From the NCBI RefSeq assembly GCF_003265355.1, contig NZ_QFRW01000095.1, forward strand, positions 32,843 through 96,842: 64,000 nt of DNA, read 5' to 3'. The DNA is from Glycomyces dulcitolivorans. Its GTDB lineage: Bacteria > Actinomycetota > Actinomycetes > Mycobacteriales > Micromonosporaceae. The translations under genes were made by a program, and so were the position numbers. Position 1 is the first letter of the stretch. Each line of letters opens with the position of its first letter. A model generated the notes under the pieces. It searched no databases, was not told the DNA's origin, and saw nothing but the letters and a program-made list of their open reading frames with translations. This document shows, in pieces, positions 9,637 through 19,082 of this stretch.

Positions 9637-9672
9637 GGGCGGGGGACCGGCGCTGCTCCCGGCCCCCCGCCC
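9637..9672 (+). terminator. Terminator of the GH13/ABC operon
   Basis: A 14-bp GC-rich inverted repeat (9637-9650 with 9659-9672, one mismatch) and 8-nt loop, 5 nt after the last permease stop. Confidence 0.65.
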
Positions 9673-9712
9673 GGCTTCGGCAGCCTTGTAAGTGCTTGCC
9701 CGGCTTGCACTA

Positions 9713-9769
9713 TTGACAATGGTCTATCCCGATGTTAAAAAGACAGGGCTATTTAGAGAGAGCGCTCTC
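9713..9769 (+). promoter_or_regulatory. Promoter region and palindromic LacI-type operator of the GH16 gene
   Basis: TTGACA at 9713-9718 is a good -35 box. An AT-rich TTAAAA near 9735 could serve as -10. Downstream is the perfect 12-bp palindrome GAGAGCGCTCTC (9758-9769), which shares the core GAGCGCTC with the known CebR operator type (TGGGAGCGCTCCCA). This suggests sugar-responsive repression by a LacI-family protein, perhaps CebR-like or the one at 3504-4526. Confidence 0.6.
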
Positions 9770-9823
9770 CCAGCGTATCCGCGCCGTCACGCGCTCTCTT
9801 CCACTGCACGAGAGGACGCCTCC

Positions 9824-11095
9824 GTGAGACCACCCCGAGTCCGCGCCCCCATCCGCAAGGCGCTCGCGATATCCGCCGCCGTACTGGCGGCCGCGGCCGC
9901 GGTCACCGTCGGCCTCACCCAAGCCGGGGCCGCCGAGACCGACGACCCCCAAGCGCAAGAGCAGGTCCAGGCCCAGGCGCTGACCTGGAGCGACGAGTTC
10001 AACGGCGCCGCCGGGACCGCGCCGGACTCGTCGAAGTGGAACTTCGACACCGGTGGCGGCGGCTGGGGCAACAACGAGCACCAGTACTACACCAACTCCA
10101 CCTCGAACGCCGCCCACGACGGGGCCGGCAACATGGTGATCACCGCCCGCAAGGAGAACCCGGCGAACTACCAGTGCTGGTACGGCACCTGCCAGTACAC
10201 CTCGGCGCGGCTGCTGACCCAGGGCAAGTTCACCCAGGCGTACGGCACGTTCGAGGCGCGCATCCAGATCCCGCGGGGCCAGGGCATCTGGCCGGCGTTC
10301 TGGATGCTCGGCGACGACATCGGCTCGGTCGGCTGGCCGCAGTCGGGCGAGATCGACGTCATGGAGAACGTCGGCTTCGAGCCGAACACGGTGCACGGCA
10401 CCATCCACGGCCCCGGCTACTCCGGCGGCGCCGGACCCGGCGGGACCTACGGGATCGGCGAGCCGTTCGCCAACGCTTTCCACACCTTCGCGGTGAACTG
10501 GACGCCGACCTCGATCAGCTGGTCGGTGGACGGCGTCACCTACCAGACGAAGACCGCCGCCGACATCGGCGGCAACGAGTGGGTCTTCGACCACCCGTTC
10601 TTCCTGCTGCTCAACGTCGCCGTGGGCGGCAACTGGCCCGGCTACCCCGACGCCTCCACGGTCTTCCCGCAGACGATGAAGATCGACTACGTGCGCGTCT
10701 ACTCCGGGTCGACCTCCTCGGGCGGGGCGATCACCGGCCTGGCCGGCAAGTGCCTCGACGTCGAGGGCGCCAACAGCGCCAACGCCACCCCGGTGCAGCT
10801 GTACACCTGCAACGGGACCGCGGCCCAGCAGTGGACGGTGCCCGGCGACGGGACGATCCGCGCGCTCGGCAAGTGCCTCGACGTGGCCAACTCCGGCACC
10901 ACCGACGGCACCCCGGTGCAGCTGTACCAGTGCAACGGCACCGGCGCCCAGCAGTGGGTGTTCTCCGGCGCGAACGACATCGTGAATCCACAGTCGAACA
11001 AATGCCTGGACGTGCCATGGGCGAACTCCGCCGACGGCACGAACCTGCAGATCGTGACCTGCAACGGCAACGCCGCCCAGAAGTGGTACCGCTGA
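9824..11095 (+). CDS. Secreted GH16 beta-glucanase with C-terminal ricin-type lectin domain
   Basis: A 423-aa exported endo-beta-1,3(4)-glucanase. It has an Arg/Lys-rich N-terminus, a hydrophobic core and Ala-rich cleavage region (signal peptide, about residues 1-43). The GH16 domain has the catalytic motif GEIDVME with E176 (nucleophile), D178 and E181 (acid/base). A Ser/Gly linker leads to a CBM13/ricin-B-like trefoil with three repeats (KCLDV twice, QQW ends). The start GTG 9824 has GAGGA at 8 nt. It acts outside the cell on fungal or plant glucan. It is a single-gene unit between strong hairpins. Laminarinase is the most likely activity. Confidence 0.92.
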   Translation: MRPPRVRAPIRKALAISAAVLAAAAAVTVGLTQAGAAETDDPQAQEQVQAQALTWSDEFNGAAGTAPDSSKWNFDTGGGGWGNNEHQYYTNSTSNAAHDGAGNMVITARKENPANYQCWYGTCQYTSARLLTQGKFTQAYGTFEARIQIPRGQGIWPAFWMLGDDIGSVGWPQSGEIDVMENVGFEPNTVHGTIHGPGYSGGAGPGGTYGIGEPFANAFHTFAVNWTPTSISWSVDGVTYQTKTAADIGGNEWVFDHPFFLLLNVAVGGNWPGYPDASTVFPQTMKIDYVRVYSGSTSSGGAITGLAGKCLDVEGANSANATPVQLYTCNGTAAQQWTVPGDGTIRALGKCLDVANSGTTDGTPVQLYQCNGTGAQQWVFSGANDIVNPQSNKCLDVPWANSADGTNLQIVTCNGNAAQKWYR

Positions 11096-11106
11096 CCTGA
11101 CACGCG

Positions 11107-11146
11107 ATGAGGGCCGGAGGGGATCAGCGACCCCTCCGGCCCTCAT
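11107..11146. terminator. Bidirectional terminator between GH16 gene and kdpC
   Basis: A perfect 16-bp inverted repeat (11107-11122 with 11131-11146) and 8-nt loop between convergent stop codons. Confidence 0.8.
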
Positions 11147-11157
11147 GCGTTCGGCCC

Positions 11158-12081
11158 CTAGGAGACCGGGTAGGCCTCGTCGAGCGCGAGGTTGAGCTCC
11201 ACGACGTTGACCGCCGGGTCGCCCATGAAACCGAGGAACCGGCCGGTCGTGTGCTCCTCGACCAGCGCCTCGATGTCCGCTTCGCTCACGCCGCGTTCGG
11301 CGGCGATGCGGGCGGTCTGGAGCCGGGCGTACTCGGGGCTGATGTGCGGGTCGAGCCCGGACCCCGAGGCGGTCACCGCGTCGGCCGGGACGGCCGGGTG
11401 ATCCGAGGCGTCCCCTTCGACCGGCGTGATGATCGCGGCCGCATAGTCCCCGCCGTACTCGGCGCATTCGACCTGCACGCCTTCATATTCGGCCAGGAAC
11501 GGCGCCTCCACGGTCCCGCACTCCTCGTTCAGGCTCACCACCCGGGTCACCTCACCGGTGGTCCCTTCGGAGTAGAACACCCCCAGGACCGCGCCGACCG
11601 CGCTCGCACCGGAGTCGGTGCAGTACGGCCGCGACCCGTCCACGCCCTCGCGCGCACCGATGGCAAAGGACCGCTCGCACACCTGCGTGAGCAGGCTCTT
11701 GGCGGCGTTCGCGTCCCCGTCCCAGCCCAGATCCGGGTCGGGCAGGGCGTCCACGACGTCCTCCGGCCCCAGGTTCGAAGCCCCGGTGACGAGCGGGTCG
11801 TAGTCGCCGGTCTCGCCGACGGCCATCGAGGGGCGCGACTGGAAGTACTCCAGGAGCGCGTTCCCGTCCGCGTCGGTGAACGACTGGCCCAGGAGCGAGG
11901 AGCCGACGACGTTCCCGGCCTCGTCGTAGATCAGCGACCCCTCGGCCCGGTCGTCGAGCCCGGGTATCTGCGCCACCGCGAGGATCGCGAGCGGGTACAG
12001 GACCCCGGTGATCAAGGTGAGGACCAGCAGCGCGCGGAGCGCGGCCAGGTGCTGGGCGACCCAGCGCGGCAGACGTGCCAT
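11158..12081 (-). CDS. kdpC: KdpC subunit of potassium-transporting P-type ATPase, extended form
   Basis: A 307-aa KdpC, the single-span subunit that completes the KdpFABC high-affinity K+ pump. The N-terminal membrane helix (ALLVLTLITGVLYPL) and the conserved VTASGSGLDPHISP segment with the C-terminal VNVVELN part are present. Typical KdpC is near 200 aa. The excess is an acidic insert at about residues 110-235 with four cysteines (VCERS, YCTD, EECG, VECAE) on the outside. The start is two bases after the kdpB stop. It is the last gene of the kdp operon. Confidence 0.92.
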   Translation of the reverse strand: MARLPRWVAQHLAALRALLVLTLITGVLYPLAILAVAQIPGLDDRAEGSLIYDEAGNVVGSSLLGQSFTDADGNALLEYFQSRPSMAVGETGDYDPLVTGASNLGPEDVVDALPDPDLGWDGDANAAKSLLTQVCERSFAIGAREGVDGSRPYCTDSGASAVGAVLGVFYSEGTTGEVTRVVSLNEECGTVEAPFLAEYEGVQVECAEYGGDYAAAIITPVEGDASDHPAVPADAVTASGSGLDPHISPEYARLQTARIAAERGVSEADIEALVEEHTTGRFLGFMGDPAVNVVELNLALDEAYPVS

Positions 12082-12083
12082 TT

Positions 12084-14222
12084 CTATGCCATCCCAGGGA
12101 TCAGGGCGACCAGCAGGTCGATGAGTTTGATGCCGATGAACGGCGTGACGATGCCCCCGAGTCCGTAGACCAGGAGGTTGCGGCGCAGCAGCGCCGAGGC
12201 CGACCCGGGCTTGTAGCCGACGCCCTTGAGCGCCAGGGGGACCAGCGCGATGATGACCAGCGCATTGAACACCACCGCCGAGACGATCGCCGACTCCGGG
12301 CTGGCCAGGCGCATGATGTTGAGCGCGTCCAGCCCGGGGTAGATCACGGCGAAGATCGCCGGGATGATCGCGAAGTACTTGGCGATGTCGTTGGCGATGG
12401 AGAACGTCGTCAAAGCGCCGCGGGTCATGAGCAGCTGCTTGCCGATGGCGACGATCTCGATGAGCTTGGTCGGGTCGGAGTCGAGGTCGACCATGTTCCC
12501 GGCCTCCTTGGCCGCCGAGGTGCCGGTGTTCATCGCGACGCCGACGTCGGCCGCGGCGAGCGCGGGCGCGTCGTTGGTGCCGTCGCCGGTCATGGCGACC
12601 ATGCGCCCGGCCTCCTGCTCGCGCTTGATGAGCGCCATCTTGTCCTCGGGCTTGGCCTCGGCGAGGAAGTCGTCCACGCCGGCCTCGGCCGCGATGGCCT
12701 TCGCGGTGCGCGGGTTGTCGCCGGTGACCATGACGGTGCGGATGCCCATGGCCCGCAAGCGGGCGAACCGCTCGGCCATGCCCTCCTTGACGACGTCCTT
12801 GAGGTAGATCACCCCGAGGACCCGCGCCGCTTCGCCGTCCCGGTGCTCGGCCACGGCCAGCGGGGTGCCGCCCTCGCGGGAGACCTGGTCGACCAGGTCG
12901 TCCACGCGCGGGTTCGGGTCGCCGCCGCAGGAGCGGACCCACTCGATGACTTGAGCGGCCGCGCCCTTGCGGATGCGGTGCACCGTCCCGTGCTCGTCCA
13001 GGTCCACCCCCGACATGCGCGTCTGGGCGGTGAACTCGATCCACTCGGCGTGCGCCAGCTCCCCGGCGTCGCGCTCGCGCAGCCCGTAGGACTCCTTGGC
13101 GTACACCACGATCGAGCGCCCCTCAGGGGTCTCGTCGGCGAGGCTCGACAGCTGCGCCGCATCGGCCAGGTGCGCGGCCGAGACGCCGGGCACCGTCAGG
13201 AACGAGGACGCGCGGCGGTTGCCGTACGTGATCGTCCCGGTCTTGTCCAAAAGGAGCGTGTCGACGTCGCCGGCGGCCTCCACGGCCCGGCCCGACATCG
13301 CCAGGACGTTCCGCTGCACGAGCCGGTCCATGCCGGCGATGCCGATCGCCGACAGCAGCGCCCCGATCGTGGTCGGGATGAGGCACACCAGGAGCGAGAC
13401 CATGACGATCCCGGTGACCCCGTTCCCGTCCAGCACCGCGGAGTCGGGTGCGGCGGCCATGTAGTCCTTGGAGAACACCGCGACCGGCTGCATGGTCACG
13501 ACCGCGAGCACGAAGATGATCGTCATCGCCGACAGCAGGATGTTCAGGGCGATCTCGTTGGGCGTCTTGCGCCGCTCGGAGCCCTCGACGAGGGCGATCA
13601 TGCGGTCCAGGAAGGACTTGCCGGGTTCGGCGGTGATCTTGACGACGACCCAGTCCGACAGGACCCGGGTGCCGCCCATGACCGCGCAGCGGTCGCCGCC
13701 GGACTCGCGGATCACCGGCGCCGATTCACCGGTGATCGCCGACTCGTCCACCGAGGCGATCCCGGTGACCACATCGCCGTCGCCGGGGATCGTCTGCCCG
13801 GCCTCGACCAGCACGTAGTCGCCGCGCTTCAACTCGGGCGCAGGGACGTCGACCGTCTCCACCTGCGGGGAGGTGATGTCGGGGTCCTGCTTCGCGAGCT
13901 TGCGGGCGACGGTGTCGGTCTTGGCCTTGCGCAGCGAGTCGGCCTGGGCCTTGCCGCGGCCTTCGGCGATCGCCTCCGCGGCGTTCGCGAACAGCACCGT
14001 CAGCCACAGCCACACGGTGATCAGCCACGCGAACACGCTCGGGTCGCCGATCGCCAGGACCGTGGTGAACAGGGCCCCGATCTCGACGATGAACATGACG
14101 GGGTTGCGCCACATCAGGCGCGGGTCCAGTTTCCTGAGCGCCGACGGCGCGGACTTGACCCACTGCCCGGGGTCGAGCAGTCCGCCCTTGGCCTTCGGCG
14201 CCACTGTTGCCATTGAGGACAT
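12084..14222 (-). CDS. kdpB: KdpB, catalytic ATPase subunit of the K+ pump
   Basis: A 712-aa P-type ATPase. The phosphorylation motif is DKTGT with D326, the TGES actuator motif reads TGESAPV, and the hinge reads [10 protein letters not shown]. Length and motif order are standard for KdpB. It hydrolyses ATP to drive K+ import through KdpA. The start ATG lies 12 nt after the kdpA stop, and the stop sits two bases before kdpC. Confidence 0.97.
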   Translation of the reverse strand: MSSMATVAPKAKGGLLDPGQWVKSAPSALRKLDPRLMWRNPVMFIVEIGALFTTVLAIGDPSVFAWLITVWLWLTVLFANAAEAIAEGRGKAQADSLRKAKTDTVARKLAKQDPDITSPQVETVDVPAPELKRGDYVLVEAGQTIPGDGDVVTGIASVDESAITGESAPVIRESGGDRCAVMGGTRVLSDWVVVKITAEPGKSFLDRMIALVEGSERRKTPNEIALNILLSAMTIIFVLAVVTMQPVAVFSKDYMAAAPDSAVLDGNGVTGIVMVSLLVCLIPTTIGALLSAIGIAGMDRLVQRNVLAMSGRAVEAAGDVDTLLLDKTGTITYGNRRASSFLTVPGVSAAHLADAAQLSSLADETPEGRSIVVYAKESYGLRERDAGELAHAEWIEFTAQTRMSGVDLDEHGTVHRIRKGAAAQVIEWVRSCGGDPNPRVDDLVDQVSREGGTPLAVAEHRDGEAARVLGVIYLKDVVKEGMAERFARLRAMGIRTVMVTGDNPRTAKAIAAEAGVDDFLAEAKPEDKMALIKREQEAGRMVAMTGDGTNDAPALAAADVGVAMNTGTSAAKEAGNMVDLDSDPTKLIEIVAIGKQLLMTRGALTTFSIANDIAKYFAIIPAIFAVIYPGLDALNIMRLASPESAIVSAVVFNALVIIALVPLALKGVGYKPGSASALLRRNLLVYGLGGIVTPFIGIKLIDLLVALIPGMA

Positions 14223-14234
14223 TGCGAGGGTCTC

Positions 14235-15896
14235 CTATCGGAGCCCCTCGGCCAGCGGGCCGAGGGCGAGGACGGGAAGGAAGGTCAGCGCGATGAGGAC
14301 GAGCGTCACGCCCACGACCATGCCGACGAACAGGGGCCGGTGCGTCGGCAGCGTCCCCGCCGAAGCCGGCACCGGTCGCTGCCGCGCCAGCGACCCGGCC
14401 AGCGCCAGGACGAACACGATCGGCAGGAACCGGCCGAACAGCATGCACAGGCCCAGCGCGGTGTTGAACCACGGCGTGTTCGCACCGAAGCCCCCGAACG
14501 CGGACCCGTTGTTGTTCGACGCGGACGTGAAGGCGTACAGCATCTCCGAGAGCCCGTGAGGGCCCGCCTCCTGCATCGAGTCCAAATTGACCGGCAGCGC
14601 GAACGACGCCGCGAGGCCGGTCAGCAGCAGCGCCGGGGTCACCAGGAAGTACAGGCTCGCGAGCTTCATCTCCCGGGCCCCGATCTTCTTGCCCAGGTAC
14701 TCCGGGGTCCGCCCGACCATGAGGCCGGCGACGAACACCGTGATCACGGCGAGCACGAGCATCCCGTACAGGCCGCCGCCGACGCCGCCGGGGGCGACCT
14801 CGCCGAACATCATGTTCAGGATCAGGACCCCGCCGCCGAAGGACGTGAACGAGTCGTGGAAGGAGTTCACCGCGCCGGTCGAGGTCAGCGTGGTCGCCGC
14901 GGCGAACAGGCTCGAATCCCCGACGCCGAAGCGGACCTCCTTGCCCTCCATGGCGGCCGTGACCGCCTGCGGCACGGTCCCGTTCGCCATCGACTCGAAG
15001 CCGAACACGGCCGCGATCGAGGCGAGCGCCAGCACCGACATGACCGCGACGATCGCGTACCCCTGCCGGTTGTCCCCGACGATGCGCCCGAACGTGCGCG
15101 GCAGTGCCACCGGGATCATCAACAGCAGGTAGATCTCGATGAAGTTCGTCCACGAGGTCGGGTTCTCGAACGGGTGCGCCGAGTTGGCGTTGTAGAACCC
15201 GCCGCCGTTGGTGCCCAGCTCCTTGATGGCCTCCTGGCTCGCGACCGCGCCGCCGGTGATCGACTGCGTGTCCCCGGTCGCGGTGACGGCCTGTGTGACG
15301 TCGGTGAAGTTCTGCACCACGCCGCCCGCGACGAGGACGATCGCGCCGATCGTTGCGATCGGCAGCAGCACCCACACGGTGATCCGGACCAGGTCGACCC
15401 AGAAGTTCCCGAGCTTGTCGGTGGCCTTGCGCGCGAACCCGCGCACCAGCACGACCGCGACGGCGATCCCGACCGCGGCCGACACGAAGTTCTGGACCGC
15501 CAGACCCGTGGTCTGCACCAGGTGCCCCATCGTGGACTCACCCGAATAGGCCTGCCAGTTCGTGTTCGTCACGAACGACACGGCGGTGTTCCACGAGACG
15601 TACGGGTCCACACCCGCGAACCCGAGGCTCAGCGGCAGGAACGCCTGCAACCGCAGGAAGCCGTACAGGAAGAGGACGCTCACGGCCGAGAAGGCGAGCA
15701 CGCTCTTGGCGTACCCCGCCCAGTTCTGCTCCTCGCCGGCCCGCGCCCCGATGACGCGGTAGATCCCGCGCTCGACGCGGTAGTGGGTCTCGCGGGTGAC
15801 GACGCGGTAGATGTAGTCGCCGAGCGGCCGGTAGGTCGCGGCGAGCGCCACGGCCATCGCCGCGATGAAAACAATGCCCGCAGTGGTGGCGCTCAT
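14235..15896 (-). CDS. kdpA: KdpA, K+-translocating channel-like subunit
   Basis: A 553-aa polytopic membrane protein of the KtrB/TrkH-like superfamily that selects and conducts K+ in the Kdp complex. Filter-like segments such as [18 protein letters not shown] and [10 protein letters not shown] are conserved. Length is normal. The ATG overlaps the kdpF stop by one base (TGATG), so kdpF and kdpA are translationally coupled. Confidence 0.97.
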   Translation of the reverse strand: MSATTAGIVFIAAMAVALAATYRPLGDYIYRVVTRETHYRVERGIYRVIGARAGEEQNWAGYAKSVLAFSAVSVLFLYGFLRLQAFLPLSLGFAGVDPYVSWNTAVSFVTNTNWQAYSGESTMGHLVQTTGLAVQNFVSAAVGIAVAVVLVRGFARKATDKLGNFWVDLVRITVWVLLPIATIGAIVLVAGGVVQNFTDVTQAVTATGDTQSITGGAVASQEAIKELGTNGGGFYNANSAHPFENPTSWTNFIEIYLLLMIPVALPRTFGRIVGDNRQGYAIVAVMSVLALASIAAVFGFESMANGTVPQAVTAAMEGKEVRFGVGDSSLFAAATTLTSTGAVNSFHDSFTSFGGGVLILNMMFGEVAPGGVGGGLYGMLVLAVITVFVAGLMVGRTPEYLGKKIGAREMKLASLYFLVTPALLLTGLAASFALPVNLDSMQEAGPHGLSEMLYAFTSASNNNGSAFGGFGANTPWFNTALGLCMLFGRFLPIVFVLALAGSLARQRPVPASAGTLPTHRPLFVGMVVGVTLVLIALTFLPVLALGPLAEGLR

Positions 15897-15985
15897 CAGA
15901 AGCGCTCCGGTTTCAGCAGGGCGATCACCAGGTAGACCCCGATGAGGACGGCCAGGACGAGGCCGATGGCGTTGACGGCGCTCAC
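15896..15985 (-). CDS. kdpF: KdpF, small stabilising subunit of the K+ pump
   Basis: A 29-aa single-helix peptide starting at GTG 15985: an Ile/Leu/Val-rich span ending in LLKPERF, the typical KdpF tail. KdpF stabilises KdpFABC in the membrane. The GTG overlaps the stop of the preceding 27-aa peptide by 4 nt, and its own TGA overlaps the kdpA start. Confidence 0.9.
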   Translation of the reverse strand: MSAVNAIGLVLAVLIGVYLVIALLKPERF

Positions 15986-16065
15986 AGCTTCTCGACCGCC
16001 TTCACGAGCAGGCCCAGGACGATGAAGCACAGCACCGTCAGCGCCAGGTAGGCAAGATCGGGCAT
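15982..16065 (-). CDS. 27-aa membrane peptide at the head of the kdp operon
   Basis: A tiny gene starting at ATG 16065 with AAGGAA 7 nt upstream. It encodes [18 protein letters not shown] followed by LLVKAVEKL: one hydrophobic helix with a charged C-terminus. The stop overlaps the kdpF start (GTGA). It resembles KdpF in size and topology but has a distinct sequence, so it may be a second accessory helix of the Kdp complex or a leader peptide. I recognise it only as a type of short peptide found before kdpF in some actinobacteria. Its function is unknown. Confidence 0.72.
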   Translation of the reverse strand: MPDLAYLALTVLCFIVLGLLVKAVEKL

Positions 16066-16408
16066 CGGTTCCTTCTTCTCAGAGACGGGGAAGGCGCGGG
16101 AGTCACCGCGCCGCCGGACCAGGGGGTCGCGCCCGGCGGAACCGAGTGAACGCCGCCCCGGGCCCCTTGCCCAGAGCACCTGACGCCTTCGCTACGTCCC
16201 GGCGCCCCTTCTTGACAGGCCGCTGACAAGCGCCCGCGAAAATCCCCTGAACGGATCTAATCAGTCGAATAGCCCCCATTCGGGAAAACCTGGCCGTACA
16301 GTCCCCTTCATCGGCGCCTCGCCGCGGCCGCCCGACCCGGTTCCTGCCATGCGACCGGGCCGGCCGGCCGCGGCGAACCCGTCGCGCCGCGCACCCGAGG
16401 GAGTCCAC
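16066..16408. promoter_or_regulatory. Intergenic region between kdp operon and TAP-like peptidase gene
   Basis: 343 bp without a supported gene. On the kdp side the transcribed leader is structured: an inverted repeat 16093-16099/16106-16112, and a larger CCGCCGG...CCGGCGG repeat at about 16112-16140. An imperfect palindrome CTTGACAG-gccg-CTGACAAG at 16211-16230 is a possible operator for kdp or the divergent gene. TACAGT at 16297-16302 is a weak -10 candidate for the plus-strand gene. No known riboswitch class could be assigned by eye. Confidence 0.4.
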
Positions 16409-17998
16409 ATGAGGCGCACCGCCGTGCCCGCCGCGACCGCCGTCCTCGCCTGCGCCGCCCTCGCGGCCTGCGGCGCCGACTACGACGGGAACGGCTCCTC
16501 CAAGGCCCGCGCGGGCGTCGCCGACGTCCAGGAGACCGTCACCAGCGTCGACTGGGGCGCCTGCGACCTCCAGGCCATGTACGGCAACGAGGAACTCGAC
16601 GCGGCCGAAGCCGCCTGGGCCGAGGCCCTCGAATGCGGTTCCGTCCGCGTCCCGGTCGACTACGAGGACGCCGGCGGCCTCCAAGTCCGCATCGCGATGG
16701 TCCGCCACCCCGCCACCGGTTCGACGCGCACCGGCTCGCTCCTGGTCAACCCCGGCGGGCCCGGCGGCTCCGGCATCGAACTCGCCCAGTACCCGTTCCT
16801 GCCCGACGCGGTCACCGCCGCCTTCGACGTCGTCGGCTTCGACCCGCGCGGCGTCGGCGCCAGCGCCGACCTCGACTGCGGCGACGAGACCGCCTTCGAT
16901 TCGGCCGTCACCGACGTCGCCGCCACCGACCCGGCCGCGATCACCGACGCCCAGACCGGCGCCCTCGAAGACGGCGCCTCCGACTTCTCCGGCGAATGCG
17001 CCCAAGAGGAGGACCCGGTCTTCCTGGAGCACATCGGCACCGCCAACGTCGCCCGCGACCTCGAAGTCATGCGCTCCGCGCTCGGCGACGACGAGCTCAC
17101 CTACCTCGGCTACTCCTACGGCACCTACATCGGCCAGCTCTACCTGTACCTCTACCCCGACAAGGTCCGCGCCATGGTCCTCGACGGCGTCATGCGCACC
17201 TCCGGCACCGTCCTGGACCTCGCCGAAGGCCAGGCCACCGGCTTCGAGACCGCCTGGCAGGCCTTCGTCACCTACTGCCTCACCGTCGACGGCTGCCCGT
17301 TCACCTCCACCGAGACCGCCGACGCCGAACTCACCGCGATCCTCACCGGCGCCCAAGAGAAACTCGGCGGCGCGATCACCGTCGCCGAGATGCTCGACCT
17401 GGTCTCCCAGAGCCTCTACTCCGAAGCCAAATGGACCGCCCTCGAACAGATCCTCGCCGCCGTCGCCGCCGGCTCCCTGGAGCAGTTCGTCCAAGACCTC
17501 CAAGACCTCGCCGGCGACGACGGCGCCGCCCGCGGCTTCCCCCGCCGCCTCCCGCCCATCCCGGTGCCCCAACGCGACTCCGACGCCGACTTCTACGGCG
17601 TCCAGTGCGTCGACCGCGACAACCCCGGCCACTTCGGCGCCTACCGCGACTCCGCCCAAGACGCCTACGCCAACTCCAGCCTCTTCGGTGCCGGGATCGC
17701 CTGGAGCTACCTGCCGTGCGCCACCTGGTCGGCCTCCGAACCGAACCCGTCCTCCATCGACGGCGACGGCGCCCCCGCCACGGTCCTGGTCGGCAACAGC
17801 GGCGACCCCGCCACCCCCTACGCCTGGGCCCGGTCCGTCGCCGACGAGCTCGACAGCGCCGTCCTGATCACCTACGAAGGCTCCGGCCACACCGCCTACG
17901 CCCTCGGCCACGCCTGCATCGACGACCCCGTCACCGCCTACCTGGTCGACCTCACCGTCCCCGCCGAGGGCATCAGCTGCCCCCAGGAGCTCCAGTGA
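16409..17998 (+). CDS. Secreted TAP-like alpha/beta-hydrolase (tripeptidyl aminopeptidase family)
   Basis: A 529-aa lipoprotein hydrolase with lipobox LAAC and C21. The alpha/beta-hydrolase triad is visible: S236 in GYSYG, D466 in SGDPATP, and H494 in GSGHTAY. The oxyanion-loop motif NPGGPGGSG and the C-terminal TAP-like domain place it with Streptomyces-type tripeptidyl aminopeptidases (mycobacterial relatives are lipases or caeA-like esterases). The ATG at 16409 with GAGGGAG is preferred over an in-frame ATG 60 nt upstream because it gives a proper signal peptide. Substrate (peptide or ester) is uncertain. Confidence 0.9.
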   Translation: MRRTAVPAATAVLACAALAACGADYDGNGSSKARAGVADVQETVTSVDWGACDLQAMYGNEELDAAEAAWAEALECGSVRVPVDYEDAGGLQVRIAMVRHPATGSTRTGSLLVNPGGPGGSGIELAQYPFLPDAVTAAFDVVGFDPRGVGASADLDCGDETAFDSAVTDVAATDPAAITDAQTGALEDGASDFSGECAQEEDPVFLEHIGTANVARDLEVMRSALGDDELTYLGYSYGTYIGQLYLYLYPDKVRAMVLDGVMRTSGTVLDLAEGQATGFETAWQAFVTYCLTVDGCPFTSTETADAELTAILTGAQEKLGGAITVAEMLDLVSQSLYSEAKWTALEQILAAVAAGSLEQFVQDLQDLAGDDGAARGFPRRLPPIPVPQRDSDADFYGVQCVDRDNPGHFGAYRDSAQDAYANSSLFGAGIAWSYLPCATWSASEPNPSSIDGDGAPATVLVGNSGDPATPYAWARSVADELDSAVLITYEGSGHTAYALGHACIDDPVTAYLVDLTVPAEGISCPQELQ

Positions 17999-18191
17999 CC
18001 TGACACAGTGGACCCCAGTACGGTGGGTCTCACTGGCGCGCGTACACCGACCGGTCACCCTGAAGCATCTGGCAAGATGTCCCAGTCGCTCCGGGAGCCG
18101 CAATGCGGCGGAAGCGACGCCTGACCGTCGATGTGACGAAAGAAGCGCGAATGCACATTCCCCCCTGCCATGCACGGACGGAGGCGCCCGC

Positions 18192-19034
18192 ATGGTCGAC
18201 ATGACCTGGTTCGAAGCGATCGTGCTCGGGATCGTCCAGGGCCTGACGGAGATGCTGCCGGTGTCCTCCTCGGCGCACCTGCGGCTCACCTCGGCGCTGT
18301 TCTTCGAGGAGGACGCGGGGGCGTCGTTCACGGCGGTCACGCAGCTGGGCACCGAGACGGCGGTCCTCATCTACTTCTGGAAGGACATCGTCCGCATCCT
18401 CGTGGCCTGGTGGAAGGGCCTGTGGAACAAGGAGGAGCGCGGCGGCACCGACTACCGGCTCGGCTGGTACGTCATCATCGGCACCATGCCGATCGTGTTC
18501 TTCGGCCTCATCTTCAAGGACGCCATCCGCGACGGCGCCCGCAACCTGTGGCTGGTGGCCTTCAGCCTCATCTTCTTCGGGCTCCTGCTCGCGCTGGCCG
18601 AACTGGTCGGCAAGAAGACCCGCACGTGGGACGACTTCCGCATGAAGGACGGCCTGATCCTCGGCTTCGCCCAGGCCGGCGCCCTCATCCCCGGCGTCTC
18701 CCGCTCGGGCGGCACCATCACCGCGGGCCTGTTCATCGGCCTGGACCGGGCGGTGGCCGCCAGGTACTCGTTCCTGCTGGCGATCCCGGCGGTGTTCGGC
18801 GCGGGCATCCTCAGCCTCGGCGACGTGTTCGAGCCGGCAACCGAGGGCTCGGTGCCCTCGGGTGCGCAGATGCTCGTGGCCACGATCATCGCGTTCATCG
18901 TCGGCCTCGGCGCGGTCCACTGGATGCTCAAGTGGGTCGCCAAGCACTCGGTCTTCATTTTCGTCTGGTACCGCTGCATCCTCGGCGTGATCGTCGTGAT
19001 CATGCTGGAGACGGGCTTCCTCCAGGCCACCTGA
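18192..19034 (+). CDS. uppP: Undecaprenyl-diphosphatase UppP (BacA)
   Basis: A 280-aa integral membrane enzyme that dephosphorylates undecaprenyl pyrophosphate, recycling the lipid carrier of cell-wall synthesis and giving bacitracin tolerance. It shows the signature [18 protein letters not shown] near residues 13-30 (catalytic Glu region) and the second motif PGVSRSGGT. Length and hydrophobicity are standard. GGAGG precedes ATG 18192. It is a single gene ending at a bidirectional terminator. Confidence 0.96.
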   Translation: MVDMTWFEAIVLGIVQGLTEMLPVSSSAHLRLTSALFFEEDAGASFTAVTQLGTETAVLIYFWKDIVRILVAWWKGLWNKEERGGTDYRLGWYVIIGTMPIVFFGLIFKDAIRDGARNLWLVAFSLIFFGLLLALAELVGKKTRTWDDFRMKDGLILGFAQAGALIPGVSRSGGTITAGLFIGLDRAVAARYSFLLAIPAVFGAGILSLGDVFEPATEGSVPSGAQMLVATIIAFIVGLGAVHWMLKWVAKHSVFIFVWYRCILGVIVVIMLETGFLQAT

Positions 19035-19040
19035 GCCGCA

Positions 19041-19082
19041 ACGAGGAAGGGCCGGTCCCCGCGGGGACCGGCCCTTCCTCGT
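19041..19082. terminator. Bidirectional terminator between uppP and EamA transporter
   Basis: A perfect 20-bp inverted repeat (19041-19060 with 19063-19082) adjoining both stop codons. The A-rich and T-rich outer parts help it act in both directions. Confidence 0.85.

Noticed and set aside
11158-13044. A 628-codon frame continuing upstream of kdpC
   Set aside because: The upper part is kdpB read out of frame; KdpC starts at ATG 12081.
16066-16200. c-di-AMP (ydaO) riboswitch before kdp
   Set aside because: Hairpins exist, but I could not match the conserved ydaO sequence elements by eye; kept only as a question.
18004-18191. tRNA or small RNA before uppP
   Set aside because: Some inverted repeats are present, but no T-loop or acceptor pattern of a tRNA and no known RNA motif.
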